Source: Guillardia theta CCMP2712 (taxonomy: Eukaryota > Cryptophyceae > Pyrenomonadales > Geminigeraceae). From it: a stretch of DNA of 64,000 nt. The stretch is from the NCBI RefSeq assembly GCF_000315625.1, contig NW_005434673.1, positions 1,277,433 to 1,341,432 on the forward strand, in the 5' to 3' direction. Positions within the stretch are counted from its first letter, which is position 1. Each line of letters opens with the position of its first letter. Below, one piece after another: positions 11,708 to 23,940 of this stretch. The translations under genes and the position numbers were made by a program. The notes under the pieces are model-generated. The model searched no databases. It saw only the letters and a program-made list of their open reading frames with translations, and had not been told where the DNA came from.

Positions 11708-13058
11708 GGAGGAGAGGATGATGATGATGATGATGATGAGGAGGAGGAGGAGGACTTGAAGAGTGGAAGAGAGAGATTTCAAGAGAAGGAGATGCAGGTA
11801 GTGCGAATAATGGAAGCGAAAGGGAGCAGATCGAGGAAGAGGAGATTAAGTGGAGAGAGGAGGAAAAGTGAGAGGAAACGTACTGACAGCTGTCAAGGAG
11901 GACTTGGTCGATGTCGTCTTCGTTGCTGCGGGAGGGTGAGAACGAATCGTCGCTCTTCCTACCAACTTTGCGTTTCAGGTATCACTCCCTTGCAATCGAG
12001 AGGAATGGGCATGCCACGTCATGGGGGCGAGGAGGTGAAGGGCAGCTGGGGTCGGGAACGAGGTACTCGACCAGTCGTCCGTCCCCTATGGTCAGCACCA
12101 ACCTTGTTGCTACATGTCCCCTGACGATGTTCAAGTTCGCGTCCAATGAGGGCGGGGCTCGACAGGGTACTGCTGCAGGAGACGAGGAGGAGGAAGCGAC
12201 TGACGTTCAGGCTGCAGGACTTTACGGCTGCAAGCTCAAGATGATCGCAGCAGGGGACTGGCACACGGTGAGGAAGATGGAAGTGGGAGAGGAGTAGAGG
12301 GAGAGGAGTAGAGAGAGAATGAGGAGTGAGAGGGAGAGGAGGACAGAGGACTTAAACCAAAATTGCAGGTGGCCGTGACAATCACTGGTGAAGTTTTCAC
12401 TTGCGGTCGTGGACTGGAGGGTCAGCTCGGGCATGAAGGCGTCAACTTCTTGCTTGTCCCTACTCGCATTCTCCTCAACAATGTCAAAATCGTGCAGGTT
12501 GTCTTGACTTCAGTCGATCGACTACTTTCCTCCTCTTGACTCTCCTGCTTCTCCCTGAACATCTCAGGCAGCAGCAGGTCGAGAGCACAGCCTCCTCCTC
12601 GACGACAAGGGCAAAGTGTGGGTGTGCGGCAGCAACGAGAGAGGACAGCTCGGAACCGGTGTGCGTTGACTCCTCCCAAGGAGACTGACGGCTTCCAGGT
12701 CTTGACGGAGGCTCCAGCATCCCTTGCATCCTCGAGCCTCTCCGCTCTTCCAACATCGCGAGCATCTTTGCCGGGCCCGCAACGTCAGCAGCGGTGGACG
12801 AGCAGGGGGCTGTGTTCGCCTGGGGCTCCAGTAAGTCTCCCCGCAGCAAGTGATTAGGTGACCAGGGTGCTTGCAGACAGCAGCGGCATGTTGGGGCTGG
12901 GAGACAGCGAGGACAGGAGGACTCCCTGTGCTATCACGAGCCTAGGAGGGCTACAGGTCACTCCTCCATCTCCCTCCTCCATGTGATCACTTCGTCTCTA
13001 GGTGGTGGACCTGGCTGTCGGTGCGCAGCATATGCTGGCACTGACAAGGTGGAAGTAG
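7915..13058 (+). CDS. multidomain protein: ~5 chitobiase-C/Fn3_assoc repeats plus RCC1 propeller
   Basis: After short exons (VVTQVVCESLCANAEIQSIE; KEKLDWYRKSKG) come repeated beta domains with the signature P-x-A-x-I-F/Y-x-x-D-G-x-x-P-x-x-S-x-x-Y-x-x-P: near 8394 (PGAKIFFSSDGSIP), 8672 (NAIIYFDEDGKVP), 9110 (FKITYTLNGDSP), 10078 (DASIFFTLDDSDP) and 10612 (PGAILHYTRDGQEP). This is typical of chitobiase C-terminal/Fn3_assoc modules. RCC1 blades follow: VMAWGSGSGGRLG (10878), FSFGDGLQGQLGQGD (11518), SWGRGGEGQLGSG (12025), FTCGRGLEGQLGHEG (12396), VWVCGSNERGQLGTG (12617) and VFAWGSSNSSGMLGLGD (12815-12915), ending AVGAQHMLAL and TAG at 13056-13058. Most exons are separated by pyrimidine-rich introns. 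RCC1 propellers serve as nucleotide-exchange factors or protein-binding platforms, so the role here is open. The 5' end is uncertain. Confidence 0.75.
9559..9947 (+). repeat. CCCTCGT 7-bp minisatellite, about 56 perfect copies
   Basis: A head-to-tail array of the heptamer CCCTCGT running about 389 bp with no interruption I can see. It sits in an intron of the chitobiase-C/RCC1 gene: a GTGATACC donor-like sequence at 9553 precedes it, and a polypyrimidine tract with TTTTCAG/CTTAG acceptors follows near 9980-9987. Because the unit is pyrimidine-rich, the array extends the intron without adding AG acceptors. The 144-codon RPSSLVP-repeat frame across it is not a gene. Confidence 0.95.
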
Positions 13059-13157
13059 CCGACACTCTCAGTTCTAGTAAGTTCACAACACAAGATCTCC
13101 ACACAGCCAGCAGCTACACGCTAACACTGCTGCCTCTGGTCTTGCCATGCGCGTCTC

Positions 13158-13790
13158 TCACCGCCAGAGGTTCGCCAGCACGGGGGCAGTCTCAATGAGC
13201 TCGATAGGCGAGGAATGCGAGCCCTTCATCTGCTTGAACGCAGGGTACTCGGAGGAGGAAGTGGTGTCGAACGCGAAGAACCCATCCTCAGGCACTCCAA
13301 GTTGTGCGTCAGGGTAGAACTCGGGCATGGAAGGCTTGCCAATGTCGTCCCAGGGCTGGATCAGCGTGTAGTAGTGCGCTGGCTCCTTGGGGCCATCGGG
13401 GAAGCCTTGAGCCTGAATGGTGAGGTACTTGCCCATGTCATGAGGGTCGTCGTCCGACTTGTCAACAACGACAGGATCTGAGATAAAGTCAGGTGGAGCT
13501 AGAATGAAGCACATTCACCCACATCCTGTTACTATGTCCCATGGACCCTTCCTCCACAGGTCATCCTTTCCGCTGCAAGCGCACACTACTCGCTGATCCG
13601 GGTTGTATGTCGAAAATCCGGTGCACCGACAGCGTCCAACAAAGTCATCCTTGCTGACTGTGGACCAGCCGCCATACAGCGCTTGGCGCCCGCGGGGAAC
13701 CGCGGCCGACAACATTTCATACTCGCTGGTTCGCTTGTTCAATGTCACGATAGTAAGAACTGCAGCAAGCAACAGTGCGACCTGCGTACT
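13158..13790 (-). CDS. hypothetical protein, 2 visible exons
   Basis: Two minus-strand frames join through a 48-bp GT-AG intron (13499-13546) with phase preserved, giving ...GKDDLWRK|APPDFISDPVVVDKSDDD.... The N-terminal piece has a hydrophobic start (VALLLAAVLTIVTLNK), suggesting a membrane anchor or signal sequence, then a Cys-containing part (GRCRCTGFSTYNPDQRVVCAC) that could hold disulfides. The C-terminal part is acidic and Pro-rich (AHYYTLIQPWDDIGKPSMPE) and ends VLANLWR-stop. I do not recognise the family. A CAG acceptor just upstream of the hydrophobic start (near 13785-13790) implies a further 5' exon that I could not place. It is tail to tail with the RCC1 gene, about 100 bp apart. 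Confidence 0.55.
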
Positions 13791-13957
13791 TCTGTCAGAG
13801 ACAACTCATAGCATCTAGTGACCTCTTGAGGAACACTCCTCTTCTTTCCCCTCTTTCCCAACTCATCCTTCCAACATCACAGTTGGTTTTCCTGCGCATC
13901 GTCCTTCATATCTCCTCCGCTAATCATATCGAAGATCAATCGCTTGCTTGCGGAACC

Positions 13958-14113
13958 ATGCTCTCTGCCCTTTCGTCCATGGCACCAACTCTCTCCTCCA
14001 CAGTCTCCTGTCCCTCCTTCCTCCTCCTCCTCGCCCTTACCGCTGCAGCAGTCGCTGCCGTGGCCCTGTGCATTGCCGCGCCTCTTCGTATCTTTGGAAA
14101 CGGTCTTGAATAA
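13958..14113 (+). CDS. possible small membrane protein, 51 aa
   Basis: An ATG frame encodes a short Ser-rich start followed by one strong hydrophobic segment (FLLLLALTAAAVAAVALCIA) and a stop after IFGNGLE. No homology is recognised. The region lies upstream of the minus-strand gene that ends at 13158, so the hydrophobic run could simply be a chance translation of a CTC/GCC-rich stretch. Confidence 0.15.
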   Translation: MLSALSSMAPTLSSTVSCPSFLLLLALTAAAVAAVALCIAAPLRIFGNGLE

Positions 14114-14431
14114 CGTATTTGAAACGGTTCATAACGAGTTTATTGATTTTGGCGGGAAGGGCAGAATGGCGCGAAGGCAATTGAAGACATGGGGGAGGGA
14201 GGAATGGGGAGGGAGGAAGGCAGCAAGAGAAGAACGAGGACGACGATGAGGAGAGAAGTGAGTTGACGAGAGGAGGAAGAGAGGAAGAGAGGAAGAGGAA
14301 GAGAGAGAAACCAACACGCGCAGACGTTTTGACAAGAGAATGAACAAAACAAGAGTTAGCTTTTTTAAATATTGCGATGCGGTTTCAGAAATGTCGTTTG
14401 ATCCTGAACAAACAGACTGAAGACCGGCAGC

Positions 14432-17338
14432 ATGGACGTCGACGAGCTGTCCATGGTTGAGATGGCGTCGGATACAAACTTTCTCTCCTCATCTTCGTCT
14501 CCTGGGAGCAGGAAAAGAGCTGTCCCAGAGAGTGATGCTGCCACAAAAAGGCCATGTCTGTCTGGAGTCGAGCCTCAAGGTCTTCAGATTCGAGACTCGA
14601 AGGGCAACGTTCACGTCTTTAGAGAACGAATCAGCGTAATAGTCCAGCCACCCGTTGCTGATGCCTGTCTGACACCTTCGTCAGGCACAGAGCGAAGACA
14701 TGACCAACACCACCCTGTTACAAACGAACATCTTGAACCTTGCAGCAGAGCTAGCTCTTGAGAAATCAAGAAGGCCACTCCAAGAAGTCTCTCAACGCAA
14801 TCGGTGAGCTCTACTGTACGCTAGTAACAGCTCATCGAAAGTTGCAGCCCTGCTGAGAATGTGCAAGATGGCAAACTATGGGTCGACAAATACAGACCCA
14901 GAAGTTTCCTGCAACTCTTGAGCGATGAGGTACGTTGCAGGTCTTCACAGACGGAATGTGATGGAGATGATGATAGAAAACCAATCGATCTGTTCTCCAA
15001 TGGCTCAAGGAATGGGATCCATCTGTGTTTGGGAAGAATGCGAAGGGTCCGCAAAGGCCGAATCCCATGAGCAAGGTGATGACAGTGCTATATGATTGGA
15101 TAATCCGTCTAGCTAATTGGAACTCAGATTCTCTTGCTGCATGGGCCCCCTGGTACCGGCAAGACTACCCTGGCCCATGTGCTTGCAAAGCATGCAGGAT
15201 ATTTTCCTGCTGAGATCAACGCGAGGTATGAGAATCACTCGTCCTTTGACAAATCTATTCAAATGCTCTGCCAACAGTGACGAGAGAACTGCATCTGCAC
15301 TCAAGATCCGTAATACACAGTTTTTGTGTGTTTGATGTGGTCTGATGATACCATTTCAGGCCTGGAGGCGCTCGCGGAGATGAGAGGCTCCTTTACGGGA
15401 GGCCGACCGAATTGTATTATACTTGATGAAGTGGATGGAATCGGTGGCAATGAAGGCCAGGTCGACAATCAGTGAGACGTTCTCAGACATGACGTTTCCC
15501 ACAGGCTTTAGCGGATATTCTCTTGAAGATGTGTCGCGAATCTGGGAAGGACTCACAAGAAGACACAGTACTCGATCAAGACATGAACGACAAAACCTAA
15601 ATATATGGCAGGAAAATGATCACCCAGGAGATCGAACCGATAAGAATGCAAAATCTGGGCAAAAGAAAAGAAAACACGTGTCTGTAAATCGTCCAATCAT
15701 TTGCATCTGCAATGACGTGTATGTCAATCTCCTCCTCGTTAATTTTTCGAATGATGTTGTATGTAGCTATGCTTCATCGCTCAGAGCGGTCAAAAAGATC
15801 GCTCACATTGTGCGCTTTGCTCCCCCCGAGGAACAGAGAATGATTTCAAGGCTGCAGACAATTTGTATGTCATTATCTTTGTTGGCTCGTGAAACATCTG
15901 AAATCTGTCAGGTCGAGCTGAGCAATTCAGCATTGACCGACAGGCTCTGAGTATGGTGTACGAAATGCATAATGGCGATATAAGATCATGTTTGAATGCG
16001 CTTCAGGTGACATGGTACATCGAAATCATATCGAGCTGACCCATATTCTCAGATGCTTTCTCGCGACGGTGGACACGTGGATGTAGCAAAGCTACGAACC
16101 GTTGGAGATTGCGTGCGGGTAGAATGAAGCAACTATCTTCGATCTATTCAAGGACTACTACGCAGGATTGCAACATGAGTAGCGGACTATTTGATGTCTG
16201 GAATGCTACTTTCAAGCTTGCAGCAAAGCAGGACCAGAAGCAAGGGGGTAATTATGTCGAGATCCGAACGAAGCAAGATAACAATTTTTCCGTAGTCAAG
16301 CACATGGATTTGCATAAGTTGCTGAATTTTCATTCTTCCAGCATGACGACTATTTTACTGGGTCTCTTTTGCCTATTCCACTTCCTGGTTTGCATTCCAA
16401 TTTGATTTTTGGGCAATAGGATGCCAACACAATTTCCCAAAAGTGAAATATACCGATCCAAGAATGCTCAAGGTCAGTAATATCTCTTGTTCAAGTCATC
16501 AGTTATAACGTGCATGCATACAGACTAGCGCTTGCTTGGAGTCTTTGGGGGATGCAGATGTCATGCACAGCTACATCAACCAACATCAATCATACTCGTT
16601 GAGCCCGTACCTCAAGATTCCTTGTCTCAAATTCCACCATCTTTGTGCCGCTCCGCAATGGCCTTCTATCGAATATCCACGAGCTGCCTCTGAGGTTTGT
16701 TGTCGTTCTTCCATCTCACGAAGTAAAACGGACTGGTGTACAACAGGTTATCCAAAGGCAGAAACAAAATATGAACGTAACTCAACATGTACTGACATCT
16801 ATGAATCCATTGCTACGAAGATACGTTGATCGTTACATACTTGCCATCGACTTGATACCGGAGTTGAATGTGATTTTGCAGCCGGACATCAAAGTGGTAA
16901 GTGTTATGAGGGGATGATTCAAAGTTTTGAACCAATGCAGACAAATATGCACCTCATGAGCGCAGAGCACCGGCAACGCATTCAAGATCACGTCTCTATC
17001 ATGCTCACCTTTGGCTTGCGATACCGTCCACAGACTCAAGATAACGGCAAGGCAGAATTGGCCATGCAACCGTAAGAGAAGTATTACATGTTTACGCTGA
17101 CTCACGAGGATTGGTAGGCCCATTGAGGACTTAGTGAAAAACTTAAGCAAGAACTATCAGAATGCCCTCAAGCACGAACTTATGACTCACATCGAGCAGC
17201 TGGTTGAATCTACTTGCTGTCACTTTTCATGTTGATGGGAGTCCCTTGTAGGTTGAGATCGCAGCGCTCAAGAAGCGAGAGGAAAGAAATCCAAAGCAGG
17301 AGGGCGAGGAGAAACAAGTGGTAACGACAGAACCCTAG
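14432..17338 (+). CDS. CTF18: Ctf18-type alternative clamp-loader large subunit (AAA+)
   Basis: Large subunit of the Ctf18-RFC complex, which loads PCNA at replication forks and supports sister-chromatid cohesion. Exon pieces match the family in order: WVDKYRPRSFLQLLSDE (about 14880), VLQWLKEWDPSVFG (14995, the diagnostic Ctf18 spacer), Walker A GPPGTGKTT (15143-15169), SDERTASALKI, IILDEVDGIGG with Walker B (15416-15436), ALADILLKM, NRPIICICNDVY, LRAVKKIAHIVRFAPP (15778) and AEQFSIDRQALSMVYEMHNGDIRSCLNALQ (RFC lid region). The C-terminal half is split into many exons and is only weakly familiar; it ends KQEGEEKQVVTTEP and TAG at 17336-17338. The start ATG at 14432 gives an acidic, Ser-rich N-terminus. 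Introns are short. I see no frameshift beyond introns, but not every junction was solved. Confidence 0.85.
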
Positions 17339-17663
17339 GAGATTGCGAGGGTGTGATTCAATTTACTTCAGAGCATCCCTGCAAATTTTACGACACCTCC
17401 TACGATAAAGAATAAGACGAAAGTCTTCGGGAATGGTACTGTGACAAGCCTTTGAAGTGTTTGGTGACAGTCAATTGCAGCCGGATGGGCTTCGCTCTCT
17501 CAACATGCAGCAAGCAAGAGTCATCTCGCCTGCTCCAACAGTGATTCCAACGTCTTGCTGTCCATGGCTGACCTGTTTCCAGCACATCCCGTTAAGTACA
17601 AGTTCACCGAAGGAATGACCAACGCGATCAAGCGCCCTGTGTTCCTCCGAGATCTTCTCTAGT

Positions 17664-19848
17664 TCACTTAAGGGCCCCAGGCGCAAGCACACTCCACAAG
17701 GCCTTGACAAGAACCTCTGTGTATGCTTGTGAATCTGGAACAAAACCATTTTCAAGATGCATGGAATGCAGCTCGTGAAGTTTTTCGTTGTCGTCCTCAA
17801 TCTCGATGTTCGCATTGCATGCCATGGCCTCCAACAAGATGGTTTCTCCTGAACCCTCGCTCGTCATCGGAAAGTAGACAACACGACTGCTGCGGTACAA
17901 CTCTCTCCTTCTGGTCGCGTTGGGCATCCGCTCTACACGCACTCCCGCAGCCCGAAGCTCTTCCTCGATAACAGGAGAACTTCTGTCCACGTACCTCCCA
18001 GCAAAGAGCCTAACGCCCTCCTTGTCTATCAACAACTCAGGTCGACTCGAGGAGGTAAAGTCGCCGATCACAACATAATCCAAAGCAGGCGCCTCCGCCT
18101 TTCGGCCCTCTAGCTGAAGGAGGCGAGGGTCGATACCTTTGGCTTGAAACACGTTGAGTGATGGGAAGTCTTGCTTCAACATCCTCTCTTGCCATGGCGA
18201 GTCGCACACGAACACGCCATACACCGCCGCAGCCTCTTCGTCCGGAGTGCAGTGCGGCCCGTGTAGAATGATGCCGAAAGTGGCTAGCTGGACTCCCTTC
18301 TCAGCTCTGCGGGGGTTGATCCGCTCGTTGTATTGGCGGATGAAGTAATCCGCCTTCCCTGAGAAGTCTCCCCAGCCGAGGATGAAGTGGAATGTGTCCT
18401 TCAAGCGAAAGTCTATCTCGGGCTGATCTTCCAGGTTCATGTACCCGATGTTGAGCAGGATCATGTGGAAATGCCGGCGGAGAAGCCGAAGCGTCTCCTT
18501 GAGCCCGTCAGACCAGTTCGCCTCATCCTCGGGCGCCATGTCGTAGAGGAAGATGACCTCCGGCTTGTACCCGAACCGAGGGGCCATGGCGACCTGAAGC
18601 TGCTTGCGGTCGTCATCGGACAGGGTGCGCTTCGGGAGGAACGACCAGTCGACATCGACGACAACACCGTCCCTTGTCACGAGATGGGACTGGACGAAGC
18701 TGTGCTCCAACTCTCTCACTCGAGCCAGGCTGAACTCGTTCGGAGCCTCTAAGGGATACTCGTCGAACTCCATCAAGTCCTTCATCGCCCTCCATCGATG
18801 GAAGTTGGTGTCTCGTTCAAAACGAGCCCACGTCTCGTCCTCACTGAACTCATGATGATTGATCAGGATGACAGGAGTCTTCAGGTCGTTCCAGGCCTTG
18901 CCGATGTCCGAGGGGTTTTCCTTCATCCTCTGGCCCATGATCACAGCTCTATCCTTGACATTCGCCTCCTGTGAATCGTCTCCTACATCCAGCGCCTCGT
19001 CCAGCCCGTTGAGCTTCGCGTACAGCTCCCAGGAGGCCGTGCAAGCCGCACACTCGAACCACTCAGTGGGTATGAACTCGTCCTTGCCGATGTTGGACCA
19101 GATGTCTGCCGTCATAGTGTTGTTCCATGACTGAACCTCCCAGCCCTCAGCGATGGGGTCGACAGTGACGGGAGGGTCGAAGATAGTTAGAGTCTGCAGC
19201 AGCAGGGTCACGGTCAGGAAAGGAGACGACGAGTTTCACCGAGTGGTCATTCATCAAGCTGTGATGCAGTCGACCCGGAGGAGGAGCGACTCTCCTCTCG
19301 GGGTAGGACAAGAGTACATCCCTCTTATGCTCCTTGAAGAACTTGACTGTCCTCTCCACGAACTGAGCTGGGAGCCAGACGTTGTCCTGAACGACAGAGA
19401 CGAAAGGAGCGCGAGAGAGGACCAGACCTGCCCAGCCTCATCACTCATCTAACATCTCTCTCACGATCTCACCCGTGTTGATGGCGTTGCACTGACCGAA
19501 GCGCTTGCCTCGAGTCTTGGGCTTGCTCTGTACGATGGCTCTCAGAGGAACTCGAAGGTTCTCGGCGTACTTGGCTGCTTCGTGATGCCTCTCCTTGTTG
19601 AGATCGTCGACGATGATAAGTTCGAAGTCTCGGCGAGACTGTTGTGCCAGACATTCCAAGAGGACGTCGAATCCTCCTGGTCTGCAAGCGAGTAGGTGAG
19701 GAGCAGGTGAAAGAGGTAAGACGTACCTCTTGGTGATGAAGATGATGGACAGAGGAGGCGGATCAGTGGTACATGTCTCCTTGGTTTCTGCTAAGGTCAG
19801 GCAGACTAGAAGCAGGAAGCTACACTCGGCTACAAAACGATGCTTCAT
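17664..19848 (-). CDS. ER-targeted fusion of GT2-type and GT-B-type glycosyltransferase domains
   Basis: The N-terminus MKHRFVAECSFLLLVCLTLA is a signal peptide. A GT-A (family 2) domain follows: LSIIFITKRPGGFDVLLECL, FELIIVDDLNKERH, GQCNAINTGWAGLVLSRAPF and SVVQDNVWLPAQFVE, where DN may replace the usual metal-binding DxD. The rest (from about residue 190) is an alpha/beta GT-B-like domain with PEVIFLYDMAPED, YVVIGDFTSSSRPELLIDKE, LFAGRYV and the nucleotide-sugar-binding type motif RVVYFPMTSEGSGETILLEA. Introns solved with phase kept: 19682-19726 (45 bp), 19437-19472 (36 bp) and 19194-19239 (46 bp). The stop is at 17664. It is probably a luminal enzyme of protein or polysaccharide glycosylation, but the sugar and acceptor are not deducible. 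It lies tail to tail with CTF18, about 325 bp away. Confidence 0.8.
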
Positions 19849-20150
19849 CTGCCTAAGCAGAATAAGGGAACCAGGAGAGAAAGAGGGGAGGGAGGGCAGG
19901 AAGGGATGGAGGGCAGGAAAGTTAGATGGATGGAGGTATGGATGGATGAAGAGAGGTAGGGAGAACGCGAGAGAAGCGGGAGGGAGGGACGGAGGGCAGG
20001 AAGGGAGGGAGAGAGGGACGGACGGACGGAGTGGACGGACGGAGGGAGGGAGGGAGGGAGAGAGGGAAAAGGGGGGCGAGGGGGGAAGATGTCAGATCGC
20101 AAGGGTTTTTAACGCTGGTCTTTCATTGACTAAACTTTTCGCCTTCGCCC
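19849..20150. other. bidirectional promoter region, GGA/GGAC-rich
   Basis: About 300 bp between the divergent glycosyltransferase and BBS8 start codons. It contains a purine-rich tract of GGGAGGGA and GGACGGACGGA repeats (19860-20090). No TATA box was recognised. The arrangement implies a shared divergent promoter. Confidence 0.4.
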
Positions 20151-23100
20151 ATGGCGGCGCGGGGGCGGCTGGACACAGCCGCTCGTCAGTTTGCTGGAGA
20201 TGCGAAGACAGCGACGCTGTCAGACAAGTGGCATGCAGACAGCAATCCCTTCCAAGGCCTCGGTGAACCTCCTCCTCCTCTCCTTCCTCGCCTCCTCCTG
20301 CTTCCACCCTCCCTTCCTATTTCCTAGCCTTGCTACCTCCCTTCTTCCATCCCCAGCTTGCCCCTGTCCTGCTGTTGAGAGTTTCAGTAGACCCTGTTCA
20401 TCTCGCACTCTCCCGCCTCCGACGTCGCAACTATGACAAGTGCATTGATGTCGCAACCGAGCTCCTGGGAAGGCACGGCGTTGACCAGCAGGTCGGGGAG
20501 TTTGAAATTCGTTTGCCATCGTGACGATAGCAAGCAGGTGTGGTGGATCAAATGTCGAGCCCTGACCAACAAGAATGGCATTGTCGACACAGAGTTCGAT
20601 GAAGAAGGTCTTGCCGAGCTTCTCCTCGATGAGAATGCTACAGCTCAGGTCCCGCGTCCTGGCACTTCACTCAGTCGGTACTTCCCAGCCTTCTCCTCCA
20701 ACTCTCAGCTCACCTTGTCGCAGCCCCCAGTCCTCTACAGTGTCTGGGCCTTCACCTGCCGTCAGACCCATGACCAACAACGGTCGTCCTCTCTCCGGCT
20801 TCTCTCGTCCGGGCTCAGGCTTGACCAAGCCCGGCACCGGCATGTCACTTGAGCGAGCCATGACGTCGAGGTCAGCCAGCTGCCGCGTGTCTCTCGCTGA
20901 CGTCTGAGCAGCCGCGTCGGCACTGCCATGACGAGGCCCGTCACTACCTCCGGTCGCTTCGTGCGCCTCGGAACCGCCTCCCTCCAGGTGCTCCTACCTC
21001 CCCGCCCCTCCCACTTCCTTTCCCTTGCCCTCCTCCCCTCCGATTCCCTCCTCCTCCTGCCTCCCTTCCCCTCACCTCCTCCCCCCCCCTCCCCCTCCTC
21101 CTCCTCCTCGCCCTCCCCCTCCCCCTCCTCCTCCTCCTCCTCCTCCTCCTACCCCTCCTCCTCCTTCATCCCCCCTTCCCCCTTTCCTCGGCCCCAGTGC
21201 TGACGAGACTTCAGTCCGAGCCTGGCGGCGCCTTCGTCAACCTGGAGAAGCTCAACATGCAGAAATACGCGGAGAGACCTTCACTCGCCAAGGTACGAGA
21301 GAACGAGGAGGAGGGGCGGGGAAGGGAGGGAGAGGGAGAAGGAGAGGGAGAAGGAGGAGAGTAGGAAGGGGAGAGCTGGACAGGGAGAGGGAGGAGGAGG
21401 AGCAGAGTAAGTGGAGAGGAGGAGAGGACGATAATCTGCTAACCTGGATGCCGCAGGCCTTGTGCGACTACATGCTCAGCGTTGAGCACAACCCTAGGAA
21501 GGCAGTCGAGCTGGGAGCAGGTGAGGTCGACTGCCCAGCACGCCGCGAGCTGACGACGTGCCGCTATTCAGCTGCTACCTCAGCTGTGAACTTCGCGGAC
21601 TGGTGGTGGAAGGTGGGACGAGAGGAGGAGTGTTTGAGGTGAAGTTGCTGCAGATGAAGCTGGGACGAGGATATTACCAACTGGGTTTGCTTCGAGAGGC
21701 AGAGCTCCAGGTTGTGTAACTCTTTTTCCTCCTGCTCCTCCTGCTCCCCTTTCTCCTGCTTCTCCAGCTGTTGCACCTGATGTTCGTCCTGCTTCTCTTT
21801 CTTCTGCTCCTCCTCTTCCTCCTGCTCTTTCTGCAGTTTCTGCTTCCACCCATCCCAGTCGACTTCCTCACTTTCCGCTTGCATGCTGATTGCCTGCCAA
21901 TGATGTCCATGGACAACAATGAATTGCTTTATTAGTATCTTTCTTCTTTGAAGCTCCAAGAGATGGTTTGCACCTACCTTCAGGTGTCTCTCTCTCTTGA
22001 TTTTTCCTCCTCCTCCCTTCTCCCTCTCCTTCCCCCTTTGTCCCATCTTCCCTCTCCTCTTCTCCCCTCCCCCCCCCTCAACACTTCTCTTCTCACTCAT
22101 TCTTTTGCATCAGCTTGCCAACGTCTATCTTCGGCTTGACCAACCTCGCAATGCACTCGACGTTTACAAGCAGTCAGTTCCTTTCTTTCTTCTTCTCCTC
22201 CTCCTCCTCCTCCTCCTCCTCCTCCTCCTCCACACACCTTTCATCTCGAGCCCCTCTGCCCCCCCCCACATATTTTTNNNNNNNNNNNNNNNNNNNNNNN
22301 NNNNNNNNNNNNNNNNNNNNNNNNNNNNNNNNNNNNNNNNNNNNNNNNNNNNNNNNNNNNNNNNNNNNNNNNNNNNNCGACCAGGTACTCATCTCCTCCT
22401 CCTCTTCCACCGCTACATTGTCCTGCCCTTCTCTTGCCACCTCTGCCTCCCGCCCTCTGCCCCCTGGCCTCTTTTCCCCTGCCCCCTGGATCCTCCCATT
22501 ACTTTCCCTTCGTCCGTTTCTCTCTCTCTCTCCTCCCCTCTCCCTGCCCGTTCCATTCTTCCTTCTCCTTTCCTCCGTCTTCTCCTGACTCTCTTCCTCT
22601 CCCTCGTTGGCCGATTTCTTCTGCTCTGACATTGGTGCTAGCCGGAAGTTGCTTTGCGATACTACCGCCGGCTGCTCCAGATGGGGGTAATGGGAGTGAA
22701 GAGAAGGAGAGACGGAAGGGAGGGAAGGGAGGAGGAGGAGGGGGAGAAGGGGAGGGAGGGGGATGAGGAGAGGAAAGAATGTGAGTGACGGAGAGGACAG
22801 GTCAGCTCCTCGGCTCTCTGGAACAATTTGGGACTCTGCTGCTTCTACGCAGGGCTGTACGACATGAGCCTGACATGCTTTGAGCAAGCTTTGATCTCTG
22901 CTGAGGACGACACCCTTGTAAGTACAGAGGAGAGGAGGAGGAGGAGGGGCGGGGGATGCAGAGCAAAAAGATCAGGAGGAGGCAGGGGAGTGAGGGAGAA
23001 GGCAGAAGCAGAAGAGGGGGATATAATGAGAGGCAGAAGGAGGGAGGAATGACGGTGGGCAAGGGGTAGGGGGAAGAGGAGGGGAGTTGGACGAACTCTA

Positions 23101-23872
23101 GGGGCGGGGCACGGGGATGGGCGAACTCACTAGAGGTGGCAGGGGGATATTTGGTACAACATCTCGCATATAGCTATCGGCATCGGAGATCTTGGACTTG
23201 CTTATCAGGTGAAACATCTCTTGTCCTCCCCTCCCCTCCACTTCTCTCCTCTCCTCCCCTCTGCTCCTCTTCTCTCCTCTCCCCTCCTCTCCTTCTTTGC
23301 CCCACTCTTCCCCCGCGCCTCTACCCCTCTCCTCTCCTCCCCTCTCCTCCTCTCCTCTCCTCTCCTCTGCTCTGCTCTCCTCTCTCCCCCTCTCCTTCTC
23401 CGCCCCCCTCCCCCTCCTGTTTCTGTCTCTTTAGCTTCATTCGTGACTTTTCTGCAGACTCTCAAGGTCGCTGTAGCTGCCGACCCGAACCATGCAGAGG
23501 CGACGGTACGAGGAGAGGAGAGAAGGAGGAGAGAGACATAAGAGGAGGAGACGAGCAGAGGAATTGATAAGGAAAGAGGAGGAGGGAGAATTTCGGGAAT
23601 CGGAAGCGTATGTAAGGAAGAGATGTAACGAGCTGCTTGCAGAACAATCTCGCCATCCTCGAACTGCGCAAGGGCAATGTGGAGCTGGCAAGAAGGTGCT
23701 GGAGAGGATGGCGGAAGGGGAGGATATGAAGGCAGGAGGAGGAGGATGGGGAAGGAGGAGGGGAGGGGAGGAGGCACTAATTCTGGTTGCAGTGGGTTCA
23801 AGGAGGCAGGCAAGCAGGGGCCTCACGCCTTCGAGGTACGTCGAGGGGGGTGGAGGTTGCTGGGGGATGTAG

Positions 23873-23940
<68 letters not shown>

